NCBI GenBank assembly: GCA_964514215.1
Contig: CAZEPW010000011.1
Location: 1 to 64,000 of the forward strand
Source: CAYQUC01 sp964514215
Lineage (GTDB): Bacteria; Pseudomonadota; Gammaproteobacteria; UBA6429; Thiohalophilaceae
DNA length: 64,000 nucleotides
Direction of reading: 5' to 3'
Shown here: positions 1 through 8,822 of the stretch, in pieces
How positions within the stretch are numbered: the stretch's first letter is position 1
How the letters are laid out: each line of letters starts with the position of its first letter
Position numbers and translations under genes: made by a program
The notes under the pieces: generated by a model
Told to the model about the DNA's origin: nothing
What the model saw: the letters and a program-made list of their open reading frames with translations, nothing else
The model's database searches: none

Positions 1-447
1 TATATCTTATTCTAAAAATAGTGGGATAGATTTTTAAATAAAATCTACCGCATACGTTAGAGTGGAATTTAATTTGTATTGATTGAAGATTGAAGATTTG
101 TCATTTTTTCAGACAATTGTGTTTGCTTTACAGAATTTAAGATATCCATTTTTAATTTCCTTTTATGTTTTTATTTGGCGCTTAACTTACCTATTCCATT
201 TCCATACTTCTTAACATAATTTTAGCATAGCGATAAGATTAAAATAATGCAACAAAAAATTAATTTTATTTTAAGGTGTTAAGCAACACTATAAATTTAT
301 ATTTTTGTTGCAGTATAAAATTAATGTTTGCATCAAATTTTTAAAATAACTAACTGTCCGATAAATCATCAGTAATACAAAATTTATAATCACTAGACTA
401 AACACTATAATGACAGTTTATTTGAATTGATTTTAACTAAATTTGAA
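1..447. other. AT-rich stretch without a recognisable gene
   Basis: This stretch runs from the left edge to the end of the lytic transglycosylase gene. It is very AT-rich and broken by stops in all frames I read. I see no RNA gene, convincing terminator or conserved coding fragment. It may hold the 3' untranslated region of the transglycosylase gene. Confidence 0.5.
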
Positions 448-1119
448 TTAAGGCCAACGACTATAATACGAATGAAACCGTAATACTTTTTTTACGTATC
501 GTTGGGTTTCATTATATGGCGGAATGCCATTGTAACGCGACACTGCTTTTTCACCGGCATTATAAGCGGCAATTGCAAACGATAGGCTATGTTGGTATTT
601 TTGTAATAAATAACGCAAGTGACGGACACCTGCTTCAATATTTTTTGATGGGTTATACAAATCTGAAATACCGTATATTGCGGCGGTAGTTGGCATCAGT
701 TGCATTAAACCAGACGCACCTTTTTTTGAGGTTGCATTAGGGTTAAAATACGATTCGGCATGAACAACGGCTTTTACCAATGCCTCATCTACACCATATG
801 ATGCTGATAGTTGTTTTATTAATGGTGAATAACGTTTTCGATTCGAATGTGAATCGGTTGCTTTGTAGCGCCCTGTTATTATTTGTCCCATACCGGACAT
901 TTTTCGACTCGTGCGTAATTTTTTATAAACGCCATCATATTTCGGACGATCGGTCATGACTCGACTGCCATCGGGTAATTGATAAATATAAATTGTGGCG
1001 TGAAGATTTGACGAAACAAAGTAGCAGCTTAAAATAACTAGTGCGGCTATTTTATAAATAAGTGCGTTTTTATTTTTGTATAGTAATAAATTTAATAGCA
1101 TAGTTAAATTATCGGCCAC
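448..1119 (-). CDS. secreted lytic transglycosylase, SLT family
   Basis: Predicted periplasmic lytic transglycosylase that cleaves the MurNAc-GlcNAc bond of peptidoglycan. Residues about 18-41 form a hydrophobic signal segment. Residues 42-70 (IYIYQLPDGSRVMTDRP) resemble the DUF4124-like leader found in front of many SLT domains. The catalytic domain covers residues about 95-220 and shows the hallmark order: AVVHAESYFNP with catalytic Glu122, then GLMQLMP, then AAYNAGEKAV. The 223-residue length fits a small MltC/Slt-like enzyme. The first codon used here is GTG at 1119; an ATG six codons in (1101) is equally possible, since neither has a clear ribosome-binding site. The gene stands alone. 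Confidence 0.88.
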   Translation of the reverse strand: MADNLTMLLNLLLYKNKNALIYKIAALVILSCYFVSSNLHATIYIYQLPDGSRVMTDRPKYDGVYKKLRTSRKMSGMGQIITGRYKATDSHSNRKRYSPLIKQLSASYGVDEALVKAVVHAESYFNPNATSKKGASGLMQLMPTTAAIYGISDLYNPSKNIEAGVRHLRYLLQKYQHSLSFAIAAYNAGEKAVSRYNGIPPYNETQRYVKKVLRFHSYYSRWP

Positions 1120-1313
1120 TAAAGGGAATCTTTAATATATAACTAATCTTGTGTTACTAAAATACAATAATAGTAGCAGTTATCTCATAATATCGATGCT
1201 TAAACTCGATATTTTGGCTGCAGTGTGACAAGCATTTATTAACAATGATGGCCTAAACGCTAGTGAGGTAATACTTAGAACGCCTAAGCGCCCTAAAGTG
1301 CCAAAATGGTGCT

Positions 1314-1973
1314 TTATTTAGGGCTAATTAAAAATACCTTTTCATTTAGCTGCGTTAAGCCACGCTCTTTAAATTTATCATTTTCGGCTAGAATATCATT
1401 ATTTTCTATACGTTTTAATGCGTAATGTGATTCAACTAGTGTTTGAATTTCATCTTGAGTAACCGCAAATGGGGGGCCACTCATTTCATTTTGAGGGTAA
1501 TCCAAAGAGACTAATAAAATTTTGGCCTGAGGACAAAGCTGTATTATTTTCTGCATGTAATGTTCACGTGCTTGCTGTTCAATAGCGACTAAGGCGGCAC
1601 GATCAAAAATGGCAGTGACGGCCGTTAACCACGATGCTTCCAAATTATAAAAATCGCCACAATATAATGTTATATTGCCCGACTGCCATACTTTAAATTG
1701 CCCCTGCTCGCTAATCTTGGCTGATAAATTATTTTCAGCAAAAAAAGCACTCACGGCTAATTCACTGCATTCCACACCGATAACATGATAACCACGCTCA
1801 GATAACCAAATAAGATCGTATGCCTTACCGCACAACGGTAAAAATAGCGTGTCATTTTTGGCTAAAGATAATTCAGTTATATTTTTTTCTAAATAAGCAT
1901 TAACCTCACCTTCGTGAAAACCGGTTTGATTATCTCTCCAACGCTGTTGCCAAAATTCAACTTTAGTGACCAT
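1314..1973 (-). CDS. tpm: thiopurine S-methyltransferase
   Basis: SAM-dependent methyltransferase of the bacterial TPMT family, which methylates thiopurines and, in bacteria, selenium or tellurium oxyanions. The N-terminus KVEFWQQRWRDNQTGFHEG and the motif LFLPLCGKAYDLIWLSERGYHVIGVE are typical of Tpm. So are the later IFDRAALVAI and SLDYPQNEMSGPPFAV. The reading frame can extend to a TTG at 1985, but the ATG at 1973 (MVTKVEFW) matches the usual family start, giving about 219 residues, the normal length. The gene is monocistronic and divergent from the MBL hydrolase at 2066. Function is sure at family level; the natural substrate is unknown. Confidence 0.93.
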   Translation of the reverse strand: MVTKVEFWQQRWRDNQTGFHEGEVNAYLEKNITELSLAKNDTLFLPLCGKAYDLIWLSERGYHVIGVECSELAVSAFFAENNLSAKISEQGQFKVWQSGNITLYCGDFYNLEASWLTAVTAIFDRAALVAIEQQAREHYMQKIIQLCPQAKILLVSLDYPQNEMSGPPFAVTQDEIQTLVESHYALKRIENNDILAENDKFKERGLTQLNEKVFLISPK

Positions 1974-2065
1974 GTTGTCATCCAATTTTTTAATGAAATT
2001 GATTGTAACACTGAAATTAAAATAGGAGTATATTACTCCTATTAAAACATGATTAAGGTAAACCC

Positions 2066-2770
2066 ATGAACAGTAAGATTAACAATAATTCCTTTGAACT
2101 CGATGTATTAGAACTGGGGCCAATGGAAAATTTTGTTTATTTACTGAGTGACAACGCAACTAAACGTGCTGCAATCGTTGATCCTGCTTGGGATGTGCCA
2201 CAAATGATTCAGCTAGCGAAAAATAAAGGCGTCACGATTACTGATATTTTACTAACACACAGTCATCACGATCATATCAATGGAATTGATGAAGTGTTAA
2301 ATGAATATGATGCTCAATTACATTTATTAAAACCCGAAGCCGAATTTTGGGACAGTGATATTTCAAAACCGAGCTTACATCATGGCGCAGACTCGATTCA
2401 ACTGGGGGACACTGAAATCACTATTTTACATACTCCCGGGCACACTCCCGGCTCAGCTTGCTATCAAGTTGGCAAACAACTGATCACTGGAGACACTATG
2501 TTTGTTTATGGCTGTGGTCGCTGTGATTTAGCAGGTGGTGATCCTGAAATTATGCATAACACGTTGCAAGATATGGCCAAGCAACTACCCGATGACACCA
2601 TCATTTGTCCTGGACACAATTATGGTGAATCGAGTAGCTGTTCGATGGCGGAACAAAAACGAGGAAATCCGTTTCTTCATTTTGATAATAAACATGCTTT
2701 TAGCGAATATCGAATGGTATCTCACGATAAAACCCGACACGCACCCTACCACCCTATTTTAAAACAATAA
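2066..2770 (+). CDS. MBL-fold metallohydrolase, glyoxalase II-like
   Basis: Metallo-beta-lactamase-fold hydrolase of 234 residues. The metal-binding motif THSHHDH follows the strand TDILL, and later ligands appear in HTPGHTPGS, ITGDTMF and PGHNYG. The order matches hydroxyacylglutathione hydrolases and related thioesterases or persulfide dioxygenases. The C-terminal part carries CGRCDLAGGDPE and a short tail (SSCSMAEQKRGNPFL) like glyoxalase II-type proteins. It has no signal peptide, so it should be cytoplasmic. It lies between divergent tpm and a convergent methyltransferase, so it is probably a single-gene unit. Glyoxalase II versus another thioester hydrolase cannot be decided from sequence alone. 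Confidence 0.85.
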   Translation: MNSKINNNSFELDVLELGPMENFVYLLSDNATKRAAIVDPAWDVPQMIQLAKNKGVTITDILLTHSHHDHINGIDEVLNEYDAQLHLLKPEAEFWDSDISKPSLHHGADSIQLGDTEITILHTPGHTPGSACYQVGKQLITGDTMFVYGCGRCDLAGGDPEIMHNTLQDMAKQLPDDTIICPGHNYGESSSCSMAEQKRGNPFLHFDNKHAFSEYRMVSHDKTRHAPYHPILKQ

Positions 2771-2791
2771 AATAACGCAGTTTAATACTCG

Positions 2792-3634
2792 TTACTTTTC
2801 AGCAACGAGATACACCATCCAAGACTCTTGGTTTTCAACTTCAACGGCTTCATAATATTCACCCGTACCTTCTAACTCATCTTCATCGTCTTCGCTTTCT
2901 TCAAATTTTTCCCAATAAATTCTAACATTACTGAATCCGGCTTCAATTAATAATTCTTTCAGCTCGGGTAATGACCACAAACGCCAATTATAGGTGAACG
3001 CTTTATCGATTCGAGAATCATCTTCAAAATCAAAATGAATATGGCAGGTAATATCATTTGTGATTGGATTAAAATTAGCATGCTCCCAAACATAGGTTGC
3101 AGGATAATCGTCCATTTCAGTTTCTTCTTCTAACTCATCCTGACATTCCGTGCCACCGAACATATCAAGCACTAAAATACCATCATCGTTTAAACCTGTT
3201 AAAACACTTTCGAAATACTTGCGCAGATTGTCACGCGTTTTAAAAATACAATAACTAAAATTAAGCGCACACGTGATATCGGCTTTTGGCTCGGTGATAA
3301 CCCGCACATCATCTTGAAATAAGCTTATTCGATTAGCAATTTCTTCACCGGCAGGTTTGATATTATGAACCCTGCCCCACTCTAATGTATCCCCACAAAT
3401 ATCAACCCCAATGGACTCGCGCTTAGCATCGCTTTTAACCCAGTCGGTTGACAGCAATGCCGTGCCACAAAAGTCTTCCTTCATGACCAGCGGTTTTTTA
3501 CCTTTTATTTTTGTATACGTAGTATCAAAAAATTCTATTTCAGTTTCAGTACACTGAACTGCATCTTGATAGAGTATGTGCCGATCGGCTTGTTCCGCTA
3601 ATGTTAATGCACTATCTTGCTCTTGTCCGCTCAT
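2792..3634 (-). CDS. class I SAM-dependent methyltransferase
   Basis: Predicted cytoplasmic methyltransferase of 280 residues. The SAM-binding region is recognisable although motif I is degenerate: VMKEDFCGTALLSTDWV, followed by SIGVDICGDTLEWG and later ADITCALNFSYCIF and LVLDMFGGTE. The C-terminal third is unusually acidic (EEFEESEDDEDELEGTGEYYEAVEVE). Similar proteins are conserved in proteobacteria without a defined substrate. The start codon lies inside the 55-bp sequence duplicated around the adjacent scaffold gap; the copy at the coding side is complete, so the protein is probably intact. Confidence 0.7.
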   Translation of the reverse strand: MSGQEQDSALTLAEQADRHILYQDAVQCTETEIEFFDTTYTKIKGKKPLVMKEDFCGTALLSTDWVKSDAKRESIGVDICGDTLEWGRVHNIKPAGEEIANRISLFQDDVRVITEPKADITCALNFSYCIFKTRDNLRKYFESVLTGLNDDGILVLDMFGGTECQDELEEETEMDDYPATYVWEHANFNPITNDITCHIHFDFEDDSRIDKAFTYNWRLWSLPELKELLIEAGFSNVRIYWEKFEESEDDEDELEGTGEYYEAVEVENQESWMVYLVAEK

Positions 3635-3821
3635 TCCCCATTCCTCATAATTGCGCTATTTTGTGCNNNNNNNNNNNNNNNNNNNNNNNNNNNNNNNNNN
3701 NNNNNNNNNNNNNNNNNNNNNNNNNNNNNNNNNNNNNNNNNNNNNNNNNNNNNNNNNNNNNNNNNNCTATCTTGCTCTTGTCCGCTCATTCCCCATTCCT
3801 CATAATTGCGCTATTTTGTGC
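3612..3821. repeat. scaffold gap of 100 N flanked by an exact 55-bp duplication
   Basis: Positions 3667-3766 are exactly 100 N, the usual default for an unknown gap. The 55 bases before it (3612-3666) are identical to the 55 bases after it (3767-3821). That pattern is expected when two contigs overlap by one k-mer and the scaffolder did not merge them. The likely true sequence has one copy and no gap, which would leave an ordinary intergenic region between the methyltransferase start and ispG. Confidence 0.9.
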
Positions 3822-3990
3822 AAATTATACCAGAAGCACAGCAAAGCACTGATCTAAATATGTCACATTTTCTATAATGATATTTATTAAGATTAAGTCA
3901 CAAGATCATTAACTCTAATCTGCCTAAAATGGTATGATCGGTTACATATACAAGCAGGAATAGACCTCCATTCCGGAATTACAAATAAAT

Positions 3991-5217
3991 ATGCCTCAAA
4001 GCCTCAAGAAACATAACAAAACTGTTACTCAGGCAGTTCAAATCGATCATATTACCGTTGGTGGCGGTGCCCCAGTTGTAGTGCAATCAATGACCAATAC
4101 CGATACGGCTGATGTCAACGCAACAACACAACAAGTCGCAGAATTAGCAAAAGCCGGCTCAGAATTGGTTCGAATTACGGTCAACAGTGTTGAAGCCGCC
4201 GCCGCCGTGGCTGAATGTCGCCAAAATCTAGACGCAATGGGGATTGATGTGCCCTTAGTAGGTGACTTCCACTTCAATGGCCATAAGCTGTTAGAACAGT
4301 TCCCGGATTGTGCCCAAGCACTTTCAAAATACCGCATTAATCCCGGTAATGTGGGCCGCGGTAAAAAACGTGATAGCCAATTTGCCAAAATGATTGAAAT
4401 TGCCTGTGAATTTAATAAACCTGTCAGAATTGGGGTTAATTGGGGTAGTTTAGATCAGGCCTTACTCGCACAATTAATGGACGACAATAACCAACAAAAT
4501 ATCCCTAAAGAAAACTATGAAATAATGGATTTAGCGATGATTCAATCGGCATTGGACAGCGCAAAATTTGCCGAGTCAGTCGGCTTAGCACACAACAAAA
4601 TAATACTGTCCTGTAAAATGAGCGGCGTACAAGATTTAATACGCGTCTATCGTAATCTATCAACACAATCCGATTATCCGTTACACCTAGGCTTAACCGA
4701 AGCCGGAATGGGTTCTAAAGGCATCGTGGCTTCTACCGCTGCGCTATCAGTATTACTACAAGAAGGTATCGGTGATACCATACGAATATCACTAACACCG
4801 GAACCCGGTGGCGACCGTTGTGCTGAAGTTATTGTTGCCCAAGAAATTTTACAATCGATGGGGTTGCGTGCATTTTTACCAACCGTTATCGCTTGTCCCG
4901 GCTGCGGTCGCACCACCAGTAGTTATTTCCAGCAATTAGCCAAGGATATTCAAAGTTATATTCGTCAACAAATGCCGTCTTGGAAAACACAATACACCGG
5001 TGTCGAAAATCTATCAGTCGCGGTGATGGGCTGTGTGGTTAATGGCCCCGGTGAAAGCAAGTTGGCCAATATTGGTATTAGTTTACCGGGAACCGGTGAA
5101 AAGCCAGTCGCACCGGTTTATGTTGATGGAGAAAAAACGGTTACACTTAAAGGCGATAATATTGCGGATGAGTTTCAGCAAATTGTCCTAACTTACATTG
5201 AAGCAAATTATAAATAA
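3991..5217 (+). CDS. ispG: 4-hydroxy-3-methylbut-2-enyl-diphosphate synthase (IspG/GcpE)
   Basis: Catalyses the penultimate step of the MEP isoprenoid pathway: reductive ring opening of MEcPP to HMBPP, using a [4Fe-4S] cluster and flavodoxin or ferredoxin. The 408-residue length is that of the compact proteobacterial enzyme. The N-terminal TIM barrel contains PVVVQSMTNTDTADV and RINPGNVG. The C-terminal cluster domain contains ACPGCGRTTS with Cys302 and Cys305, Cys348 in GCVVNGPGE, and the conserved Glu355. The start at ATG 3991 (MPQSLKKHNKTV) fits the family. It appears monocistronic here, separate from its frequent partners (hisS, yfgM). Confidence 0.97.
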   Translation: MPQSLKKHNKTVTQAVQIDHITVGGGAPVVVQSMTNTDTADVNATTQQVAELAKAGSELVRITVNSVEAAAAVAECRQNLDAMGIDVPLVGDFHFNGHKLLEQFPDCAQALSKYRINPGNVGRGKKRDSQFAKMIEIACEFNKPVRIGVNWGSLDQALLAQLMDDNNQQNIPKENYEIMDLAMIQSALDSAKFAESVGLAHNKIILSCKMSGVQDLIRVYRNLSTQSDYPLHLGLTEAGMGSKGIVASTAALSVLLQEGIGDTIRISLTPEPGGDRCAEVIVAQEILQSMGLRAFLPTVIACPGCGRTTSSYFQQLAKDIQSYIRQQMPSWKTQYTGVENLSVAVMGCVVNGPGESKLANIGISLPGTGEKPVAPVYVDGEKTVTLKGDNIADEFQQIVLTYIEANYK

Positions 5218-5379
5218 CTCAACAAACCGTATTCACCAAATAGCGATTTACTTTAAAATCTACACCAAAAACACATTAAATTACCTTTTACTTCATAAAG
5301 TTAATTTAACTGCTGTCGATATATGAAATAACAAATTTCAATTACCGATAACAACAAAGCAAAATATTCCCACATAGAA

Positions 5380-6276
5380 ATGAGTGAAAATCAAACTATT
5401 TTAATCATTGATGATGAACCTTTTAATGTTGAAATATTAACAGAACATTTAGAAGACGAATCCTATACCATTCTATCCGCAGAAAATGGTCAATTGGGCT
5501 TAGAATTACTTCAAAAAAATAAAGACAGTATTGATGTTATATTACTCGATCGAATGATGCCGGTAATGAATGGTATGGAATTTTTAGACATTATCAAAAA
5601 AGATAATTCACTCAAAAACATCCCAATCATAATGCAAACCGCGGCTTCATCAGACAGTGAAATAGTGGAAGGAATAAATGCTGGCGCATATTATTATTTA
5701 ACTAAACCATTTCAACCCGACCTATTGCTGTCCATTGTAAACGCGGCGATTAATGATTACATTCGACAAAAAGACGTTAAAACGTCGAGCTTATCGTATG
5801 ACACTGTTTGCGGACTAATAAATCAGGTAGAGTTTCATTTCAAAACACTAGAAGAAGCCGATACCTTGTCAAAAATGATATCAAATTTATACCCTGATCC
5901 AGTTAAAGTCATCATGGGCATTACCGAATTACTTATTAATTCCGTAGAGCACGGTAATCTAGCAATAAGTTATAAAGAAAAAAGCCAATTGATTAAAAAT
6001 GGCAACTGGATAGATGAAATTAATAACCGATTACAACAAGAACAGTATAAAGAAAAATATACCACGATAAACATTACGCAAGATGATTCAAATATTAAAT
6101 TAGTTATAAAAGATCAAGGAAAAGGATTTAACTACAGTAAATATTTAAAAGTCGATCCTAAGCGCGCATTTGATCCTCATGGTCGGGGGATTGCTGTTGC
6201 CGCGATGATTAGTTTTGATAAAATAGAATTCATTGGCTCAGGCAGCGAAATCCATTGTTATGTCAATAAACATTAA
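5380..6276 (+). CDS. response regulator fused to a HATPase (RsbW-like) domain
   Basis: The N-terminal receiver domain (about residues 5-125) is complete: Asp11-Asp12, phosphoacceptor Asp57 in LLDRMMP, the T/A position in MQTAASS, and Lys109 in LTKPFQP. The C-terminal half (about residues 165-298) is a GHKL ATPase of the anti-sigma kinase type. Its N-box is ITELLINSVEHGNL, its G1 box DQGKGFNY, and a glycine lid follows at HGRGIAVA. There is no dimerisation/phosphoacceptor His domain or PP2C domain, so the output is probably RsbW-like binding or Ser/Thr phosphorylation of a partner (inference). It is 56 bp upstream of the ferredoxin reductase and likely cotranscribed with it. Confidence 0.85.
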   Translation: MSENQTILIIDDEPFNVEILTEHLEDESYTILSAENGQLGLELLQKNKDSIDVILLDRMMPVMNGMEFLDIIKKDNSLKNIPIIMQTAASSDSEIVEGINAGAYYYLTKPFQPDLLLSIVNAAINDYIRQKDVKTSSLSYDTVCGLINQVEFHFKTLEEADTLSKMISNLYPDPVKVIMGITELLINSVEHGNLAISYKEKSQLIKNGNWIDEINNRLQQEQYKEKYTTINITQDDSNIKLVIKDQGKGFNYSKYLKVDPKRAFDPHGRGIAVAAMISFDKIEFIGSGSEIHCYVNKH

Positions 6277-6332
6277 TTTAATGTTCAACAGCTTTATATA
6301 AATACCATGACACATTCACTATACTCAACTCT

Positions 6333-7358
6333 ATGAGTCATACGATTACACTTCTTCCCAGTAACCACACATTTATATTAGAAGGTTCAAGCAGTATTTT
6401 AGATGCGGCATTAGAAAAAGGGCTTAACTTAAATTACGGTTGTACCAATGGTAAGTGTGGCAAATGCAGTGCTAAAATTAAAATTGGTAAAGTTAAAAAT
6501 ATAAAACACCAGGATTTTAATTTCACCTCAGCACAAAAAGGCGCTAATTTTATTTTAATGTGCACTTGCACGGCTGCTTCGGACTTGATTATTGAAGCCG
6601 ACTTAGCAAATCATGATATTGATATTCCCTATCAGGAAATAAAAGCAAAACTAAAAAAAATAAATTCCATCACAGACTATATCGCCATTATTCACTTACA
6701 AACACCAAGAACCAATACCTTGCGTTTTTTAGCGGGACAAAATATTAACTTAACAATAAATAACCACAATGCGTGTTATCCCATTGCGAGTTGCCCTTGT
6801 GACGATAGAAACTTGGAATTTCATATAAACAGTAAAAACAACTCTGAATTTAGCAATGAATTATTAAATAACACAAAAAATGGAACGAACATTGAATTAA
6901 AAGGTCCCTACGGACAATTTAAACTCCAAGAAGCACCACAAGCTCCAACCATATTTTTTGCTGTTGATAGTGGTTTTGCTCCAATTAAAAGTTTAATAGA
7001 ACATGCCATCTCATTGGAATACGAAGAACAAATAATACTTTTTCTTTTTTCAACACACAGTAGCAAACATTATTATCATAATTTATGTCGCTCATGGGAA
7101 GATGCCTTGGATAATTTTACTTATGTGCCAATGTCAGTAGAATTAGAATCATTAAATGAACAATATTATGATTTAGAAATTGAAAACCAAAACTTAATTA
7201 TCAATCAATTTTTGAATGCTATTTCAGATAAATGCCAATCCCCTGAACAATTTTATTATTTTTTATCTGCCGGAAAAAACACTATCGATCAAATGATTTT
7301 AAAACTAAGCAATCAATGTCAAAGCAACAACATTCAATTTGATTATGTGCCACTTTAA
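6333..7358 (+). CDS. 2Fe-2S ferredoxin / flavin reductase-type oxidoreductase
   Basis: Two-part electron-transfer protein of 341 residues. Residues 1-90 form a plant-type [2Fe-2S] ferredoxin domain with ligands Cys37, Cys42, Cys45 (YGCTNGKCGKCS) and Cys77 (MCTC). Residues about 105-341 resemble the FAD/NAD(P)H-binding reductase module of CDP-6-deoxyglucoseen reductase and phenol hydroxylase P5-type proteins. The NAD-binding part is seen in ELKGPYGQF and PTIFFAVDSGFAPIKSLIEHA, where the usual GTG motif is changed to DSG. The FAD motif RxYS is weak (YPIAS), so flavin binding is uncertain. It follows the response regulator-ATPase gene and its partner is unknown. Confidence 0.78.
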   Translation: MSHTITLLPSNHTFILEGSSSILDAALEKGLNLNYGCTNGKCGKCSAKIKIGKVKNIKHQDFNFTSAQKGANFILMCTCTAASDLIIEADLANHDIDIPYQEIKAKLKKINSITDYIAIIHLQTPRTNTLRFLAGQNINLTINNHNACYPIASCPCDDRNLEFHINSKNNSEFSNELLNNTKNGTNIELKGPYGQFKLQEAPQAPTIFFAVDSGFAPIKSLIEHAISLEYEEQIILFLFSTHSSKHYYHNLCRSWEDALDNFTYVPMSVELESLNEQYYDLEIENQNLIINQFLNAISDKCQSPEQFYYFLSAGKNTIDQMILKLSNQCQSNNIQFDYVPL

Positions 7359-7366
7359 TTGTTATA

Positions 7367-7798
7367 TTATTTTCGACGTCGTCTTACTTTATAAGAAGTA
7401 ATATAATCGAGAGTAGACTCATATGGAAAAGTATCTAATGATTTAAATTGTTTTTCACTGTCTAATATTAATTTTGAAATATCTGAAATAAAGTCTGTCA
7501 CATCATCCGAAACAATGTTATTTAAACCAAGCAACCCACCATGCTGAATCTTAACTTTAACGCCATGAGGCATTTCTAATAAATCGTCATTAACCCCAAA
7601 AGCAGGAATAGATATTTTTTTTAAATTATTATAAACAATTTCGCATTTTTTTGATAAATCAAAACTGCAACAGGAAATTTCATTACCACCGCGGCGAACA
7701 ACATTAGTGGCTTTTGCACAAGAGTAATGTTCCGTAATAAGAGTGCAAGAAAATGAACATTTATCATCTTGAGTGAAATCTGTTTGTAATGGTTCCAT
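7367..7798 (-). CDS. Cys-rich conserved protein, paralogue 1
   Basis: I do not recognise a named family. The protein has 143 residues with seven cysteines in the first half (DKCSFSC, HYSCAKA, ISCCSFDLSKKC), suggesting metal or Fe-S binding or thiol redox. The C-terminal half contains VKIQHGGLLGLNNIV followed by FPYESTLDYITSYKVRRRRK. It is clearly related to the protein at 10470-10919 (IQVGGLLGLQKA, QYPYDDIIQSVVTFEIRRKHK, and a matching run of cysteines). It is the downstream partner of the DsrC-family gene at 7830, 31 bp away on the same strand, so the two are probably cotranscribed. Confidence 0.72.
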   Translation of the reverse strand: MEPLQTDFTQDDKCSFSCTLITEHYSCAKATNVVRRGGNEISCCSFDLSKKCEIVYNNLKKISIPAFGVNDDLLEMPHGVKVKIQHGGLLGLNNIVSDDVTDFISDISKLILDSEKQFKSLDTFPYESTLDYITSYKVRRRRK

Positions 7799-7829
7799 TT
7801 ATATCCCAAACCAATTCAAATTTACTTTA

Positions 7830-8195
7830 TTAATGAATATAACCAAAACTTGGATCACTACTAGCTGACGGTACCGGTAAACCTGCAATTTTACTCGCTT
7901 GTGTCACAGGACCATGAGGAAACAATTTATATAATTTTTTAATACCACCTTCTTTTACATATTGTTTATCCAACACTTTAGTTAATGCTCGCGCATTTTG
8001 AGGTGAACCACATAATTTATAATAATTTCTAATAAAATGAATAACATCCCAATGTTCAGCACTTAGTGTTATTTTTTCAACTTTGGCATACTTTTCAGCG
8101 ATACTTTCAGACCATGGTTCCAACTCCGCCAAGTTGCCATTCGGATCTTTTTCATACGATTTCCCGTCGCGGATATAATTTAACATATCAGTCAT
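7830..8195 (-). CDS. DsrC/TusE-family protein lacking both C-terminal cysteines
   Basis: Small sulfur-relay-family protein of 121 residues. The family core is clear: ITLSAEHWDVIHFIRNYYKLCGSPQNARALTKVL, then KKLYKLFPHGPVTQASKIAGLP. In DsrC the arm reads ACK-x-AGLPKPTGC, with two cysteines that carry sulfur; TusE keeps only the last one. Here the positions correspond to Ser101 and Ser112, and the tail extends nine residues further (SDPSFGYIH). It cannot form the DsrC trisulfide. Cys-less members have been described as regulatory (RspA-type); I recall this from the family literature and assign it with caution. An in-frame GTG lies at 8198, but the ATG at 8195 has a good AGGAGAGA site. Confidence 0.85.
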   Translation of the reverse strand: MTDMLNYIRDGKSYEKDPNGNLAELEPWSESIAEKYAKVEKITLSAEHWDVIHFIRNYYKLCGSPQNARALTKVLDKQYVKEGGIKKLYKLFPHGPVTQASKIAGLPVPSASSDPSFGYIH

Positions 8196-8518
8196 CACTC
8201 TCTCCTGAATTCAAATATTATATAATACCTTCATATTCACTTCCCCTTATTCAAATCAATAGCTTAGCAATCGTGAAGTCAAATATAAGTAAAGACGTTA
8301 CAAATTACAATCTCATTAATAATCTGCACTACAGTTTTAAGTATAGACTTTATGGATGAATAACAAGCTGATCCTGCCATTTATATTATTTAAAGCGATT
8401 GTTAAAATATCTAAATCAGACAAATTGTGGCAAAATAGAAAATAATTTTTAGTTAGAGCGACAGCTTAATCACTAAAATAAGCAATATTAGATTAAACAA
8501 AATTTACAAGGTTACAGC
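8196..8518. other. divergent intergenic region
   Basis: About 320 AT-rich bases between the divergent DsrC-family gene and the 98-residue protein gene. It must hold promoters for both directions. I see no convincing operator, RNA gene or terminator, and the open stretches on either strand are short and without family features. Confidence 0.5.
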
Positions 8519-8815
8519 ATGGACAAAATAGAAATATCAATCGAAGAAAAAATTTTACGTATCATGAAACGCGTTTTAACTGATGTGGCTCGTGACACCC
8601 ATGTTCAGCCCGGTTTAAAACATCCTTTAACAGAAAACACAATACTTGGCATACGTGATTGCTTGTCATTAATAACTGCCAGAGAAACTGAATTGGCGAC
8701 GGCTGCTGGACGAGAGTCAAAAATGCGCCCACATTTTGTTGACGAACCAAAAACATCGGTTGTTGTAAAACTGGATAATTCTTTTAAATCAACGAATAAA
8801 ACAGACGATAACTAG
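8519..8815 (+). CDS. conserved small protein of unknown function
   Basis: A 98-residue protein, probably cytoplasmic: no signal peptide or membrane segment. The first 65 residues are well ordered and amphipathic (EISIEEKILRIMKRVLTDVA, then TENTILGIRDCLSLITARETEL), with a mostly helical look. The tail (residues 75-98) is polar and likely disordered. I think I have seen similar small proteins in other gammaproteobacteria but cannot name a family. It sits alone, convergent with the antitoxin-like gene and divergent from the DsrC-family gene. Confidence 0.65.
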   Translation: MDKIEISIEEKILRIMKRVLTDVARDTHVQPGLKHPLTENTILGIRDCLSLITARETELATAAGRESKMRPHFVDEPKTSVVVKLDNSFKSTNKTDDN

Positions 8816-8822
8816 AAACAAA

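Noticed and set aside
1290..1324. Hairpin GCCCTAAA...TTTAGGGC near the tpm stop as a terminator
   Set aside because: The repeat overlaps the stop codon and is not followed by a T-tract in the tpm direction. It may still form RNA structure, but evidence is weak.
3601..3857. Open frames running through the N stretch on the plus strand
   Set aside because: They exist only because N bases contain no stop codon, and they overlap the methyltransferase start on the other strand.
7830..8195. Assignment as TusE, the tRNA 2-thiouridine sulfur carrier
   Set aside because: TusE needs the penultimate cysteine, which is Ser112 here, and the tail is extended.
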